Origin: Paenibacillus sp. HWE-109 | GTDB lineage: Bacteria; Bacillota; Bacilli; Paenibacillales; NBRC-103111 | Length of the DNA: 64,000 nucleotides | Direction of reading: 5' to 3' | NCBI RefSeq assembly: GCF_022163125.1 | Contig: NZ_CP091881.1 | Location: 4,154,001-4,218,000 of the forward strand | Shown: one piece after another, positions 32,936 to 42,080 of the stretch | How positions within the stretch are numbered: position 1 is the first letter of the stretch | How the letters are laid out: each line of letters starts with the position of its first letter | Position numbers and translations under genes: made by a program | Notes under the pieces: model-generated | Database searches by the model: none | Told to the model about the DNA's origin: nothing | What the model saw: only the letters and a program-made list of their open reading frames with translations

Positions 32936-33189
32936 GAAGAAAATTTTCCCCCATTGAGATCGCCATTGCGATTTTGATTGCGATTGGTTTGTTGGTAAGT
33001 TTACGAACTTTATTCATTCCCGTTCTCGTGTTAGGGATCATCTTTCTCCTTTACAAATTCCCGCCATCCCGTTGGAAAATGTTCACCTCAAGCCGCGGCT
33101 CAGCCAAGGTCAAGAGGAAAAACGCCAAATTTCGCGTTATTAACGGCACCAAAGATTCAGAACCCGATGATTTCCCTAAGTACCATTAG
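32932..33189 (+). CDS. Small membrane protein, coupled to yqhQ
   Basis: 85 residues. Two hydrophobic helices (IEIAIAILIAIGLLVSL and FIPVLVLGIIFLLYKF) and a basic tail (KMFTSSRGSAKVKRKNAKFR). The start overlaps the yqhQ stop (ATGA), so the two are coupled. In B. subtilis the neighbour of yqhQ is yqhP, an SA1362-type protein; this gene may be its short counterpart, but the similarity is not obvious to me. The 3' end overlaps the convergent patatin gene by 14 bases. Confidence 0.75.
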   Translation: MRRKFSPIEIAIAILIAIGLLVSLRTLFIPVLVLGIIFLLYKFPPSRWKMFTSSRGSAKVKRKNAKFRVINGTKDSEPDDFPKYH

Positions 33190-34144
33190 TTCTCAAAACA
33201 TATTTATCATAATTTTCTTCGTAAATTTGCGCAGACCACTTGTCGAAGTAATCATTTGAAGCTTGAAAACCCGATTCGTACAATGCCATACTCAATTCTT
33301 TGGACAAATTAAATTGCGTATTCCCCACACCAAGCGTCGGAATTTTCACCGTTCTGAATCGATTCTTTTGTTCAATGTAGCGCTCATCATGAGCGCTCAG
33401 CATCGTACCGAAGAGAGCTTCCAACATGGTGATTGGACCTTTAATTTTCCTGGTATGCGCATCGCTTTTACCGACGAGTTGGAATCCGATAACGGGGATC
33501 ATCTCCTCACGATCGGTTTCTTGATCGAAAACCCAGAGAGGGTAATTGCTCAGGAGACCCCCATCCACAATATAATAAAATTGCTCTGTGAACGGCGTAG
33601 CCTTTCCAGAGCTTTTTATTTTGCGCCGAATCATCACGGGGTCAAAAAAATAAGGAATGCTAGTGCTCATTCGCACCGCCTTGGCAATCGAAAACCGCTT
33701 AGGGTCGATTCCATACTGTGCGATGTCGTCAGGCAGAATCAACAGTTTCCCTTGTGTAATATCCGAAGCAATAATCCGTAGTTGATTAGGCTTCAAATCT
33801 CCGAAAGTACGGATACCCTTGGCTGCCAGTTGCTGCTGAACCCAATATTCAAGCGCTTCTCCAGCATAGAGTCCTTTTTTAATCAGCAGCCGCGCGGCTG
33901 GCCCAATAATTTTTGCATTGAAAATAGGCGAACGCTGCATAAACGATTTAAAGGGCGCTCTAAGGATCAGTTCCTTCATCTCTTCTCCGGTATAACCAGC
34001 AGCCAGCAAGGCCGCTACAATGGACCCAGAGCTTGTACCCGCCACTTGATTGAAGACCAGTCCCTGTTTCATAGCCGCACTGACGCCACCTGCCAGCGCG
34101 ATCCCTTTGACGCCGCCGCCTTCAAACACGCCATTGATGATCAA
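33176..34144 (-). CDS. yqhO: Patatin-like phospholipase (YqhO family)
   Basis: 322 residues. Patatin fold: oxyanion loop FEGGGVKGIALAGGV, nucleophile elbow GTSSGS (Ser38), and the catalytic Asp in VDGGLLSNYPLW. These proteins are Ser-Asp dyad acyl hydrolases; the lipid substrate is unknown. The TTG start has GGGGAG nine bases upstream. Its position between the yqhQ group and mntR matches B. subtilis yqhO. It converges with and overlaps the small membrane protein gene. Confidence 0.9.
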   Translation of the reverse strand: MIINGVFEGGGVKGIALAGGVSAAMKQGLVFNQVAGTSSGSIVAALLAAGYTGEEMKELILRAPFKSFMQRSPIFNAKIIGPAARLLIKKGLYAGEALEYWVQQQLAAKGIRTFGDLKPNQLRIIASDITQGKLLILPDDIAQYGIDPKRFSIAKAVRMSTSIPYFFDPVMIRRKIKSSGKATPFTEQFYYIVDGGLLSNYPLWVFDQETDREEMIPVIGFQLVGKSDAHTRKIKGPITMLEALFGTMLSAHDERYIEQKNRFRTVKIPTLGVGNTQFNLSKELSMALYESGFQASNDYFDKWSAQIYEENYDKYVLRTNGT

Positions 34145-34220
34145 ATCACATCACTCCCCGTCCCCTAAGCATAGGGCTTACTTTGTTATGTATGCGGGGG
34201 CAGTTTGTTTCTATACCCAC

Positions 34221-34258
34221 AAAAAAAAGACAGAGCACCGTAAAGACGGTCTCTGTCT
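34221..34258 (-). terminator. Terminator of mntR
   Basis: On the minus strand AGACAGAGACCGT pairs with ACGGTGCTCTGTCT (one bulged base) around a four-base loop, followed by TTTTTTT. Confidence 0.88.
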
Positions 34259-34682
34259 AATTTTCAACCTCTAATTCTTTGCGAACATTCACGAGGTCTT
34301 CCAAGCGGTTCGGGTCCCTGCGAAAATATTCGAGCAGTGTTTCAATACAAGTGATGGAATCCCAACTCAAATGATGTTCGATTCCTTCAACATCCTTATA
34401 TATATTGTCCTCTTGGACACCAATAACCGTTAGGAAATTTTCAAGCAACAGATGGCGATCAACAAGACGTTTCCCCATCTTTTTGCCTTTGGGCGTCAAC
34501 ATAAGTCCGCGATATTTCTCATAGATCAAGTAATGATCCTTGTCTAATTTTTGAATCATTTTGGTTACGGAAGAGGGGTGTACCTCAAGTCCTTCAGCAA
34601 TGTCGGAGACACGAGCGTAGCCTTTCTCGTCAATAAGCTTGTAAATTCTCTCCAGATAGTCTTCCATACTTGGCGTAGCCAT
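34257..34682 (-). CDS. mntR: Manganese-responsive repressor MntR
   Basis: 141 residues, DtxR family. The N-terminal winged helix (RVSDIAEGLEVHPSSVTKMI) binds DNA, and the metal ligands of B. subtilis MntR appear conserved: Asp8 and Glu11 in SMEDYLERIYKL, a His in the RLVDRHLLLENFL helix, and the Glu/His cluster of VEGIEHHLSW. Mn2+-bound MntR represses manganese uptake genes and activates efflux genes. The neighbouring znu-type importer is more likely under Zur (see its upstream box). Confidence 0.95.
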   Translation of the reverse strand: MATPSMEDYLERIYKLIDEKGYARVSDIAEGLEVHPSSVTKMIQKLDKDHYLIYEKYRGLMLTPKGKKMGKRLVDRHLLLENFLTVIGVQEDNIYKDVEGIEHHLSWDSITCIETLLEYFRRDPNRLEDLVNVRKELEVEN

Positions 34683-34769
34683 TGCTTTATTTCCCCCTGC
34701 TTATCCTTTATTTCCTGTCCACTGCTTACTTATCATAATGCATCTACCCAGATGCGGTCAAATATCCCA

Positions 34770-34800
34770 TGATTCACAGCGTCCATAACCAGGCACACTA
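34770..34800 (+). promoter_or_regulatory. Possible sigma-G promoter of splB
   Basis: TGATTCA (34770-34776), 17 bases, then CACACTA (34794-34800), near the sigma-G pattern TGnATA-17/18-CATnnTA. splB is a forespore gene in B. subtilis. One or two mismatches in each element. Confidence 0.35.
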
Positions 34801-34845
34801 TGGGACAAACTAAACTTGCTAGCTTTACGATGAAAGGAGTCTTCC

Positions 34846-35907
34846 ATGACAACGGAATTACTCAATAGACCTGCGCCGACTACGTCTGTTTTTGTCCCTG
34901 AGCTTGTTTATTTTGAACCCGACGCCATGAATTATCCCAAAGGTCAACGTATTTATGAATGGGCCAAGCAGCAAGGCTTGGAGATTCATATGACGACCTC
35001 TCATAATCAAATTCGCGACTTGCCTGGTGACTCTGAACTGGAAAAATATAAAATTGCCAAACGTACACTTGTCGTCGGATTGCGCAAAACACTTAAATTC
35101 GAAACTTCCAAACCGTCAGCGGAATATGCCATTCCAATTGCAACCGGCTGCATGGGACATTGTCATTACTGTTATCTCCAAACAACGATGGGCGCGAAGC
35201 CCTATATCCGTGTTTATGTAAATATGGACGATATCTTAGGAGCCTCCAAACAATATATCGAAGAGCGGGAACCAGAGATCACGCGTTTTGAAGCAGCCTG
35301 CACTTCCGACCCTGTCGGTCTGGAGCATATCTCAGGCTCGCTGAAAGAGCTTATTGAATTCATGGGTCAACAGGAGCATGGTCGCCTTCGCTTTGTGACC
35401 AAATACCATCATGTCGATTCCCTGCTAGATGCCAAACATAACAAACATACCCGGTTCCGTTTTAGCGTCAATGCCGATTACGTTATCAAAAATTTCGAAC
35501 CCGGCACATCCAAATTTCATGAACGCATTGAAGCTGCCGGCAAAGTCGCCCACGCAGGCTATCCCCTAGGATTTATCATTGCGCCGATTATTTGGCATGA
35601 AGGCTGGGAAGAAGGATATGCAATGCTGCTTGAGCGACTTCACAAGGAACTGCCAGCGGATGCTGCCAGCGATTTAACCTTTGAAATGATCCAGCATCGC
35701 TTCACCCGTACCGCCAAAAATATTATCGAGAAACGATACCCCAAAACCAAACTGGAAATGGACGAAGAAAAACGAAAATACAAATGGGGTAAATATGGAA
35801 AAGGGAAATATGTGTACAAAGATGAACAAGCCAACACACTAAGGGAATTTATCACCGAACAAATCTTCGATAAATTCCCCCAAGCCAAAATTGAATATTT
35901 TACTTAA
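34846..35907 (+). CDS. splB: Spore photoproduct lyase
   Basis: 353 residues. A radical SAM enzyme with the spore photoproduct lyase cluster CMGHCHYC (Cys102, 106, 109) after IPIATG, and the hydrogen-donor Cys in FEAACTSDPVGLEHIS (Cys152, equivalent to Cys141 of B. subtilis). It repairs the 5-thyminyl-dihydrothymine lesion of UV-irradiated spore DNA during germination. No splA-like gene was seen upstream; the gene is single. AAAGGAG lies eight bases before the ATG. Confidence 0.97.
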   Translation: MTTELLNRPAPTTSVFVPELVYFEPDAMNYPKGQRIYEWAKQQGLEIHMTTSHNQIRDLPGDSELEKYKIAKRTLVVGLRKTLKFETSKPSAEYAIPIATGCMGHCHYCYLQTTMGAKPYIRVYVNMDDILGASKQYIEEREPEITRFEAACTSDPVGLEHISGSLKELIEFMGQQEHGRLRFVTKYHHVDSLLDAKHNKHTRFRFSVNADYVIKNFEPGTSKFHERIEAAGKVAHAGYPLGFIIAPIIWHEGWEEGYAMLLERLHKELPADAASDLTFEMIQHRFTRTAKNIIEKRYPKTKLEMDEEKRKYKWGKYGKGKYVYKDEQANTLREFITEQIFDKFPQAKIEYFT

Positions 35908-35922
35908 AACGCGAATTACAGC

Positions 35923-36636
35923 TTAAAATTTCAACCAATCGGGGGTTATGGTGTTCAACCATAGCGTGATTTGCGTCATTTTACCGGTGTAGAGTAAAAC
36001 GGCAATCACAACCATCAGGCCCCCGCCTATTTTCATAATGAGATTGGAATACTTTAGAATCCATTTGGTCGATCCTATGAAAAACGAAAGCACAAAAAAC
36101 GGAATCGCGAACCCTAGCGAGTAAGCTGTTGTGAGTTGGAACCATGTCCCAGGTTCCGTTGTGGCCAGAGCCAGAATTGCCGAGAGGATGGGGCCAACAC
36201 ACGGCGACCAACCTGCTGCAAATCCCATTCCCACCAGAACAGAACCAAGGTATCCTGCAGGACGAAAACTGATCTTCAGCTTCCGTTCTTTCATTAACCA
36301 TTGCGGTTGGAAAATCCCTAATAAAAACAATCCCATAATAAAAATTAACAGTGCGGCAATTTGTCTCAACAAATCACGATAGTCAAAAAAGAAATTTCCC
36401 AGAAAGCCTGCCGTCAAACCCAGCGTATAAAAAATGATTGAAAATCCAACGATAAAGCTTAGCGTATGAAGCATCGTTTGGCGACGGACACGTGACGTTG
36501 TTTCTCCCGATTTCAACTCACTGACTGATATACCGGTTATGTAGGAAAGATAAGAAGGATACAAGGGCAAACAGCAAGGTGAAATGAATGAAGCTATCCC
36601 CGCCCATAAAGCGATCCATAAATTAACTGATTCCAT
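35923..36636 (-). CDS. ccdA: CcdA-like cytochrome c biogenesis membrane protein
   Basis: 237 residues with six membrane helices and the CcdA/DsbD pattern: FISPCCLPLYPSYLSYITGI near the start and GMGFAAGWSPCVGPILSAIL in the middle. Both cysteine sites (SPCCLPLYPSY and SPCVGP) are the electron-transfer cysteines of the family, which pass reducing power across the membrane to extracytoplasmic thioredoxin-like proteins. It starts one base after the end of the znuB-like gene, so it is translated with the metal importer operon, an unusual partner. Confidence 0.88.
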   Translation of the reverse strand: MESVNLWIALWAGIASFISPCCLPLYPSYLSYITGISVSELKSGETTSRVRRQTMLHTLSFIVGFSIIFYTLGLTAGFLGNFFFDYRDLLRQIAALLIFIMGLFLLGIFQPQWLMKERKLKISFRPAGYLGSVLVGMGFAAGWSPCVGPILSAILALATTEPGTWFQLTTAYSLGFAIPFFVLSFFIGSTKWILKYSNLIMKIGGGLMVVIAVLLYTGKMTQITLWLNTITPDWLKF

Positions 36637-36637
36637 G

Positions 36638-37438
36638 TTAAATCCTCAATCCTCTTTTTAGAATGATCCCGATCAACATTGCAATTAGTGTCAGAACAAC
36701 CGTCCCCCCTGGTGCCAAGTCCCAGACTCCTGCTACCACCAATCCGATGACAACAGCTATCTCAGAAAATAAAATGGCCAAAAAGACAGAATGCTTAAAG
36801 CTGCGAGCAATTAATAAACTGCATGCGACAGGAATAGTTAACAATGATGAAACAAGCAAAGCGCCCACAATCTTGATTGCGACAGAAATCACTAATGCGG
36901 TTAGCATCGTTATCATCATATTATAATATTTAAGTGGAAGTCCACTTACACTCGCTGCATCCTCATCGAAAAACATTAAGAAAAACTCTTTGAAATGTGC
37001 GGCAATAACGCCAATGACAAGCACGGAGACGCCAAAAACCACCCACAAATCAGTTGTATCTAACGTATATATACTACCAAACAGATAACTCATCACATTC
37101 ATATTAAAGCCCTTGCCAAGGGTAAATAGTAACGTAGCCAGCGCCACGCCGCCTGACATAATAATGGCGATGGAAAGCTCGGCATACGTTTTATATGCCT
37201 TGCGCAGCTTCTCTATCGCAAAAGATGCCAGAAGCGCAAACACAAGCCCTACTCCTAACGGATAGACATTGATTAGAAAACCCAGTGCAACCCCCGCGAT
37301 AGACACATGCGCTAGGGTATCCCCGATCATGGAAAGCCGCCGTAGGACAAGAAAAACGCCCATGAGAGGCGCCATAAGCCCGATCAATATCCCACCGATT
37401 AATGCCCGCTGAAAAAAGTACTCCGTGAAAATATCCAA
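36638..37438 (-). CDS. znuB: Zinc/manganese ABC transporter permease (ZnuB-like)
   Basis: 266 residues, eight or so membrane helices, ABC-3 family: GLMAPLMGVFLVLRRLSMIG followed by DTLAHVSIAGVALG near the start, and LPLKYYNMMITMLTALVISV and SSLLTIPVACSLLIARSF later. The TTG start has GGAGCGGG upstream. It is the channel of a zinc- or manganese-type importer with the ATPase and binding protein upstream. A Zur-like box before the first gene favours zinc. Confidence 0.9.
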   Translation of the reverse strand: MDIFTEYFFQRALIGGILIGLMAPLMGVFLVLRRLSMIGDTLAHVSIAGVALGFLINVYPLGVGLVFALLASFAIEKLRKAYKTYAELSIAIIMSGGVALATLLFTLGKGFNMNVMSYLFGSIYTLDTTDLWVVFGVSVLVIGVIAAHFKEFFLMFFDEDAASVSGLPLKYYNMMITMLTALVISVAIKIVGALLVSSLLTIPVACSLLIARSFKHSVFLAILFSEIAVVIGLVVAGVWDLAPGGTVVLTLIAMLIGIILKRGLRI

Positions 37439-37450
37439 ATTTCCCGCTCC

Positions 37451-38230
37451 TTACTGAACTCCGATCATCTCGCGAATCTGGCCGATGGAATGAGTCAAAT
37501 TCGTCTCACGGCAGTCCTCGGGATCATGGGTATGCTTAACATAGAACTTAATGCCGCCGCTTACTTTCTGCGGCTCCGTTCCTAGGTATGACTGCATCAT
37601 GTCCATATCGTGAGAGACCATGATGAAGGTCATATGATGATGCTGATGCATATGTCGGATCATTCGGAAGAATCCGACTTGCGTCTCGGCATCAATTCCA
37701 ACGGTCGGCTCATCCAAAATGAGCAGCTCCGGGTTGTTCACGATCGCGCGCGCGAGGAAAGCGCGCTGTTGTTGTCCACCGGACAGCTGACCAATGCGGC
37801 GGTCTGCTAAGTCTTCAATACGCATGGCCAGCATGGCGTCTTCGGCTTTCTGCAGGTCTGCCTTCGTAAGACGGCGGTACACTCGCTTGTTGCTGTACAT
37901 CCCCGACTGCACGATCTCCCTGACCGTTGCTGGAAAGAGGGGATTAAAAGCATTTTTCTGCGGCACATAGCCTATGCGTTCCCAATCCTTGAATTGACTC
38001 AGGGGTCGGTCAAACATCCTGATCTCACCTGCTGTTGGTTTCAATAAACCAACAAGCATTTTGAGCAGCGTCGTTTTCCCCGCGCCGTTAGAACCAATAA
38101 CACCGACGAAATCCCGCTCAAGCACCTCAAAGCGTAGTTTGTCTATCACTTTTTTATTTTCATATGAAAATGAAAGATCATCTATCGAGACGATGCTGCG
38201 GTGACAAAATTCTTTATCGTTATTTTCCAT
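37451..38230 (-). CDS. znuC: Zinc/manganese ABC transporter ATPase (ZnuC-like)
   Basis: 259 residues. ABC ATPase: Walker A GSNGAGKTTLLKML, Q-loop IGYVPQKNAFNPLFPATV, signature LSGGQQQRAFLARAI, Walker B LLILDEPTVGID and the H-loop MVSHDM. The PQKNAFNP-type Q-loop is typical for zinc/manganese importers. It powers ZnuB. The ribosome site is weak, suggesting coupling to znuA, whose stop lies about 20 bases away. Confidence 0.92.
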   Translation of the reverse strand: MENNDKEFCHRSIVSIDDLSFSYENKKVIDKLRFEVLERDFVGVIGSNGAGKTTLLKMLVGLLKPTAGEIRMFDRPLSQFKDWERIGYVPQKNAFNPLFPATVREIVQSGMYSNKRVYRRLTKADLQKAEDAMLAMRIEDLADRRIGQLSGGQQQRAFLARAIVNNPELLILDEPTVGIDAETQVGFFRMIRHMHQHHHMTFIMVSHDMDMMQSYLGTEPQKVSGGIKFYVKHTHDPEDCRETNLTHSIGQIREMIGVQ

Positions 38231-38249
38231 CTATGAACCCCTGACTTCG

Positions 38250-39170
38250 TTATTGTAAGGCAATGACTAAATTTTTCAAATTTTTATCCATGATCGAAAT
38301 ATAATCCTCGCCTGCCTTCATCTGCGCATCCGTTAACCCTTCTAGCGGATTGAGAACCATGGTGTCAACCTTGGCATCCTTTGCCAGCGTCTTGGCTAAT
38401 TTGTCAGATACAAGCTCTTCAAAAAATATATATTTCAAATCATGTTCTTTCATGTATGCATTCATTTTTTTCAAATCTTGCGCAGTCGGCTCAGCATCAG
38501 GAGATAATCCCATAATCGACATTTGGGTTAAGCCATAATCTCTGCATAGATAAGCAAAAGCATAGTGTGAAACGGCAATCTCTTTTTTCTTCGTTTGGCT
38601 AAGTTCTTTCTTGTAACGAGCATCCAAATCTAATAATTTGGCCTCATAGCTGGCGTAATTTTTCTCAAAAACTTCTTTGTGTGCAGGATCTGCACCGATT
38701 AAAGCTATTTTAATATTATTAGCCATTTTTATCGCATTTAACGGGCTCAGCCATGCATGAGGATCAAATTCGTCTTTATTTTCCGAAGTTTTGATTAAAT
38801 CGGCCCCTTTGCTTGCCTCCACAACTTTCAAATTCGATTCAGCAGGCAGACTTCCAATGAAATCCTTGACCCAGCCTTCGAATCCTGCTCCTTGATAAAC
38901 GAACATTTGAGCTTGTGTCATATTTTTGATGTCCCTGCTCTTTGGCGACCAATCATGTGGCTCTACCCCCGCTGGCACAAGATTAATCGCATTGACATAC
39001 TCACCACCGATAGCGCGCGTAAACTCATAAAGTGGATAGAAACTTGTAACTACATTCACTTTACCCTCTACTAGCTTCGCTTTTGAACTAGAAACCCCTC
39101 CGCATCCTACCATTGCCAACACGAAGACGGCTAGTAGAACTATGTTAAAAACGCTCTTTTTTCGCTTCAA
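38250..39170 (-). CDS. znuA: Zinc/manganese-binding lipoprotein (ZnuA-like)
   Basis: 306 residues from the TTG at 39168-39170, behind GGAGTGG. Lipoprotein signal with lipobox LAMVGC. Cluster A-1 metal-binding protein: VVTSFYPLYEFTRAIGGEYV, then GVEPHDWSPKSRD (first metal His), DEFDPHAWLSPLNAIKM (second His), AVSHYAFAYLCRDYGLTQMS (third His) and LNPLEGLTDAQM. The loop before DPHAW is short and not His-rich, so manganese is not excluded, but the upstream Zur-like box speaks for zinc. Confidence 0.92.
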   Translation of the reverse strand: MKRKKSVFNIVLLAVFVLAMVGCGGVSSSKAKLVEGKVNVVTSFYPLYEFTRAIGGEYVNAINLVPAGVEPHDWSPKSRDIKNMTQAQMFVYQGAGFEGWVKDFIGSLPAESNLKVVEASKGADLIKTSENKDEFDPHAWLSPLNAIKMANNIKIALIGADPAHKEVFEKNYASYEAKLLDLDARYKKELSQTKKKEIAVSHYAFAYLCRDYGLTQMSIMGLSPDAEPTAQDLKKMNAYMKEHDLKYIFFEELVSDKLAKTLAKDAKVDTMVLNPLEGLTDAQMKAGEDYISIMDKNLKNLVIALQ

Positions 39171-39193
39171 AAACACCACTCCGCTCACCCTCT

Positions 39194-39214
39194 AAATCGT
39201 AATCATTTTTATTA
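39194..39214 (-). promoter_or_regulatory. Zur-like operator before znuA
   Basis: AAATCGTAATCATTTTTATTA has a perfect left half of the Bacillus Zur box (AAATCGTAATnATTACGATTT) and a degenerate right half; a TTATACGA fragment follows at 39224-39231. It lies about 25 bases upstream of the znuA start. Confidence 0.55.
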
Positions 39215-39310
39215 ACGAATTGATTATACGAGTACCTGCCTCCCTAAGTCAATACATTCACAGGCAAAATAAAAGAGCCTGCCGCATAAGTTCACAGCAT
39301 GGCCCTACTT

Positions 39311-39604
39311 TTATTTATCACTTTCTTCTTTCAGCTTTTTGAAATGTTCTTCCGATTGCTTAATCAATTTTTGATCTTGCTTAACTTTATATTCAATAAT
39401 CTCATTATACATTTGATATTGCTTTTTCAATTCTTGATCAATCACACTTTCCTGCTTCTTGGTACTCTGAGCTTTGGATTTCGTATCTTTTTGCTTATTG
39501 GTATCCTTCTTTTTTTCCGAATTCCCACCGAATAACGTACACGCAGTTAGCAGAACAATCATGCTGGAAACTCCAATGATTTTCAAAACCAATCGAATTT
39601 TCAT
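39311..39604 (-). CDS. Small lipoprotein, charged helical
   Basis: 97 residues from the ATG at 39602-39604 with GGAG eight bases before. A signal peptide ends in the lipobox LLTAC, followed by a Lys/Asp/Gln-rich, low-complexity linker (KKKDTNKQKDTKSKAQSTKK) and a helical tail (QYQMYNEIIEYKVKQDQKLI). No family recognised. It is a free-standing gene between znuA and metG. Confidence 0.8.
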   Translation of the reverse strand: MKIRLVLKIIGVSSMIVLLTACTLFGGNSEKKKDTNKQKDTKSKAQSTKKQESVIDQELKKQYQMYNEIIEYKVKQDQKLIKQSEEHFKKLKEESDK

Positions 39605-39671
39605 CTGTCTCACTCCGTTATCAGTTTCCTTTAGGATACCCGGGCTTTCCGGCTTCCATCCATAGAAAGAA

Positions 39672-39702
39672 CCTCCATCTCCCTGATCTGGGGAGATAGA
39701 GG
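39672..39702 (-). terminator. Terminator of metG
   Basis: On the minus strand CCTCTATCTCCC pairs with GGGAGATGGAGG (one wobble) around an eight-base loop, followed by TTCTTTC. The U tract is imperfect. Confidence 0.65.
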
Positions 39703-39718
39703 CTCCTAATAAGCTGAG

Positions 39719-41728
39719 CTATTTCACGATTGCTCCATTGGGCATAGAGTCAGGTACGGTCGCAAGCGTCAATTGATCGCCATGCGAAGCGGCGAGAATC
39801 ATCCCTTGCGACAACTCGCCGCGCAGCTTGACCGGTTTCAAATTCGTGACGCAGATGACCTTGCGTCCGGCTAACTCTTCGGGCGAGTAAAACTTCGCGA
39901 TGCCCGATACCACTTGACGCTGCTCGTATCCTAGATCGAGCTGCAGCTTGAGAAGTTTATCCGCGCCCTTCACGGGCTCAGCGGATATTACCTGGGCTAC
40001 GCGCAGCTCCACCTTGGCGAAATCGTCGATCCCGATTTCGTCTTTGGACTCCGGCGCTGGCACTTGTGCGGCAGGCGCTGCAGAGATAGCACCAGCTGTA
40101 GCCGCAGCGGGCTCAGCAGGCACATCAGCTCCGCCGCCCATAGCCTCGACGATGAAAGCGACTTCCGCCTCAACGTCCAGTCTCGGGAACATCGGATCTC
40201 CCTTTTGCACCTTGGTGCCCGTTGGGAGATGCCCGAAAGATTGCACGCTTTCCCACGCCGTCAAGCGCGGCAGATCTTCATCAGCAAGTCCAAGCTGCTG
40301 CCAGATCAATTGCGGCGTCTTCGTCAAGAAAGGACGCAGCAAGACAGATGAGATGCGCTGAGATTCAGCCAGCACATACATAACCGAGCCAAGAGTTTCG
40401 CGCTTGGCCTCATCCTTCACCATCGACCAAGGCTGCGTCTCGTCGATGTATTTATTCGTGCGGCTGATCAGCTGCCACACAGCAGACAGCGCAATGGAGA
40501 ATTCCATTTTCTCCATCGCTTCCTCGTACTTCGCTACCGTAGAACGAACAGTCTCCAAGAGACTTTCGTCAAACTCGGTAGCCCCAGCAACATAAGCTGG
40601 AATCTGTCCATCAAAATACTTATCGATCATCACGATCGTACGATTCAGCAGATTCCCCAAATCATTCGCGAGGTCATGATTGACTCGCTCAACAAAACTT
40701 TCCGGCGTGAACGTACCGTCAGCACCGAATGGCACTTCGCGCATTAGATAATAGCGCAAAGCATCCAAGCCATATCTGTCGATCAACGTAACGGGATCGA
40801 CCACATTCCCTTTGGACTTGGACATTTTCCCATCTTTCATGAGAAGCCAGCCATGTGCAAATACCTTCTTGGGCAAAGGCAAGTCAAGAGCCATCAACAT
40901 AATTGGCCAGTAAATCGTGTGGAAACGAACAATTTCCTTACTCATTAAATGCACGTCAGCCGGCCAATATTTCTCTAACTTACTTGTATCCTCTGATCCA
41001 TATCCAAGCGCTGTAATATAGTTCGACAAAGCATCAATCCACACATAGATGACATGCTTAGGATCTCCGGGAACTTTAACCCCCCAATCAAAAGTCGTAC
41101 GAGAAACGGCCAAATCTTCCAGACCTGGCTTTATGAAATTATTCAGCATCTCGTTTTTACGCGACTCTGGCTGTATGAACTCGGGGTTCTCTTCATAATA
41201 CTGTACCAAACGATCCACGTATTTGCTCATCCGGAAAAAGTAAGTTTGTTCCTTCATCTTCTCAACCTGACGTCCGCAATCAGGACATTTCCCATCAACT
41301 AGCTTGCTCTCTGGAAAAAAAGACTCATCCGGAATACAATACCAACCTTCATATTCTCCTAGATAAATATCATCTTGATCAAGCAAACGCTGAAAAATCT
41401 TGCCAACAGCATCTTTATGGCGATCTTCTGTAGTCCGAATGAAATCATCATAAGAAATATCAAGTTTTCCCCATAACTCTTTGATCCCAGCAACAATACC
41501 ATCTACGAATAACTGGGGTGTAGTTCCTTTTTCTTGTGCTTTGCGTTCAATCTTTTGACCATGCTCATCCGTACCCGTTAAGTACCTAACATCAAAACCG
41601 CGTAAACGCTTGTAACGAGCCATAGCATCACCAGCAACCGTGGAGTAGGCATGCCCGATGTGCAGCTTATCACTTGGATAATAAATAGGCGTCGTGATAT
41701 AAAACGTTTTGGATTGTGTCGACATCAT
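39719..41728 (-). CDS. metG: Methionyl-tRNA synthetase
   Basis: 669 residues. Class I synthetase: HIGH motif in KLHIGHAYST, connective domain with a CPDC zinc knuckle, KMSKS motif in KDGKMSKSKGNVVD, anticodon-binding helical domain with NLLNRTIVMIDKY, an Ala/Pro-rich linker (about 540-570) and a C-terminal EMAP/Trbp-type tRNA-binding domain (DDFAKVELRVAQVISAEPVK) that promotes dimers. It charges initiator and elongator tRNA-Met. The ATG has AGGAGG upstream. Expression is controlled by the methionine T-box in its leader. Confidence 0.97.
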   Translation of the reverse strand: MMSTQSKTFYITTPIYYPSDKLHIGHAYSTVAGDAMARYKRLRGFDVRYLTGTDEHGQKIERKAQEKGTTPQLFVDGIVAGIKELWGKLDISYDDFIRTTEDRHKDAVGKIFQRLLDQDDIYLGEYEGWYCIPDESFFPESKLVDGKCPDCGRQVEKMKEQTYFFRMSKYVDRLVQYYEENPEFIQPESRKNEMLNNFIKPGLEDLAVSRTTFDWGVKVPGDPKHVIYVWIDALSNYITALGYGSEDTSKLEKYWPADVHLMSKEIVRFHTIYWPIMLMALDLPLPKKVFAHGWLLMKDGKMSKSKGNVVDPVTLIDRYGLDALRYYLMREVPFGADGTFTPESFVERVNHDLANDLGNLLNRTIVMIDKYFDGQIPAYVAGATEFDESLLETVRSTVAKYEEAMEKMEFSIALSAVWQLISRTNKYIDETQPWSMVKDEAKRETLGSVMYVLAESQRISSVLLRPFLTKTPQLIWQQLGLADEDLPRLTAWESVQSFGHLPTGTKVQKGDPMFPRLDVEAEVAFIVEAMGGGADVPAEPAAATAGAISAAPAAQVPAPESKDEIGIDDFAKVELRVAQVISAEPVKGADKLLKLQLDLGYEQRQVVSGIAKFYSPEELAGRKVICVTNLKPVKLRGELSQGMILAASHGDQLTLATVPDSMPNGAIVK

Positions 41729-41756
41729 TCGTTCCTCCTAACAAATAGTAAAAAAC

Positions 41757-42015
41757 ACAAAAAACCCTCATCCATCTTGGGACGAGAGTTGAACTCACGC
41801 GGTACCACCCAGGTTCCCCCGCCTTTCACAAGCTCGGGGCTCAGTAAGTCTATGACGACTTGCCCATTAACGCTGGGACACGAAGCCAGCTTACTCCTAT
41901 GTCTTCACAAGCACTAGGCAGCTCGAAGGCTTATTCTCCCGGACCATCTTCCAAACCTGCTCCTATACCGGCTTTCACCTAACCCGGCTCTCTGTTATAG
42001 GCATCCGTCTGTACT
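41757..42015 (-). ncRNA. T-box riboswitch (Met) in the metG leader
   Basis: On the minus strand the leader contains the stem I motif AGAGAGCCGG...GGTGAAAGCCGG, the specifier region GGAAGATGGTCCGGGAGA with a probable ATG (Met) specifier at 41945-41947, the T-box core TGGGTGGTACCGCG at about 41798-41811, and a terminator in which CTCGTCC pairs with GGATGAG followed by GGTTTTTTG. Uncharged tRNA-Met is expected to pair with the specifier and the T-box and so prevent termination. Confidence 0.93.
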
Positions 42016-42080
42016 TATCCGTTCATCGAAACCATATAATAACATCTTTAGCCAAATATATCGAAAAGAAGCGTACCATG

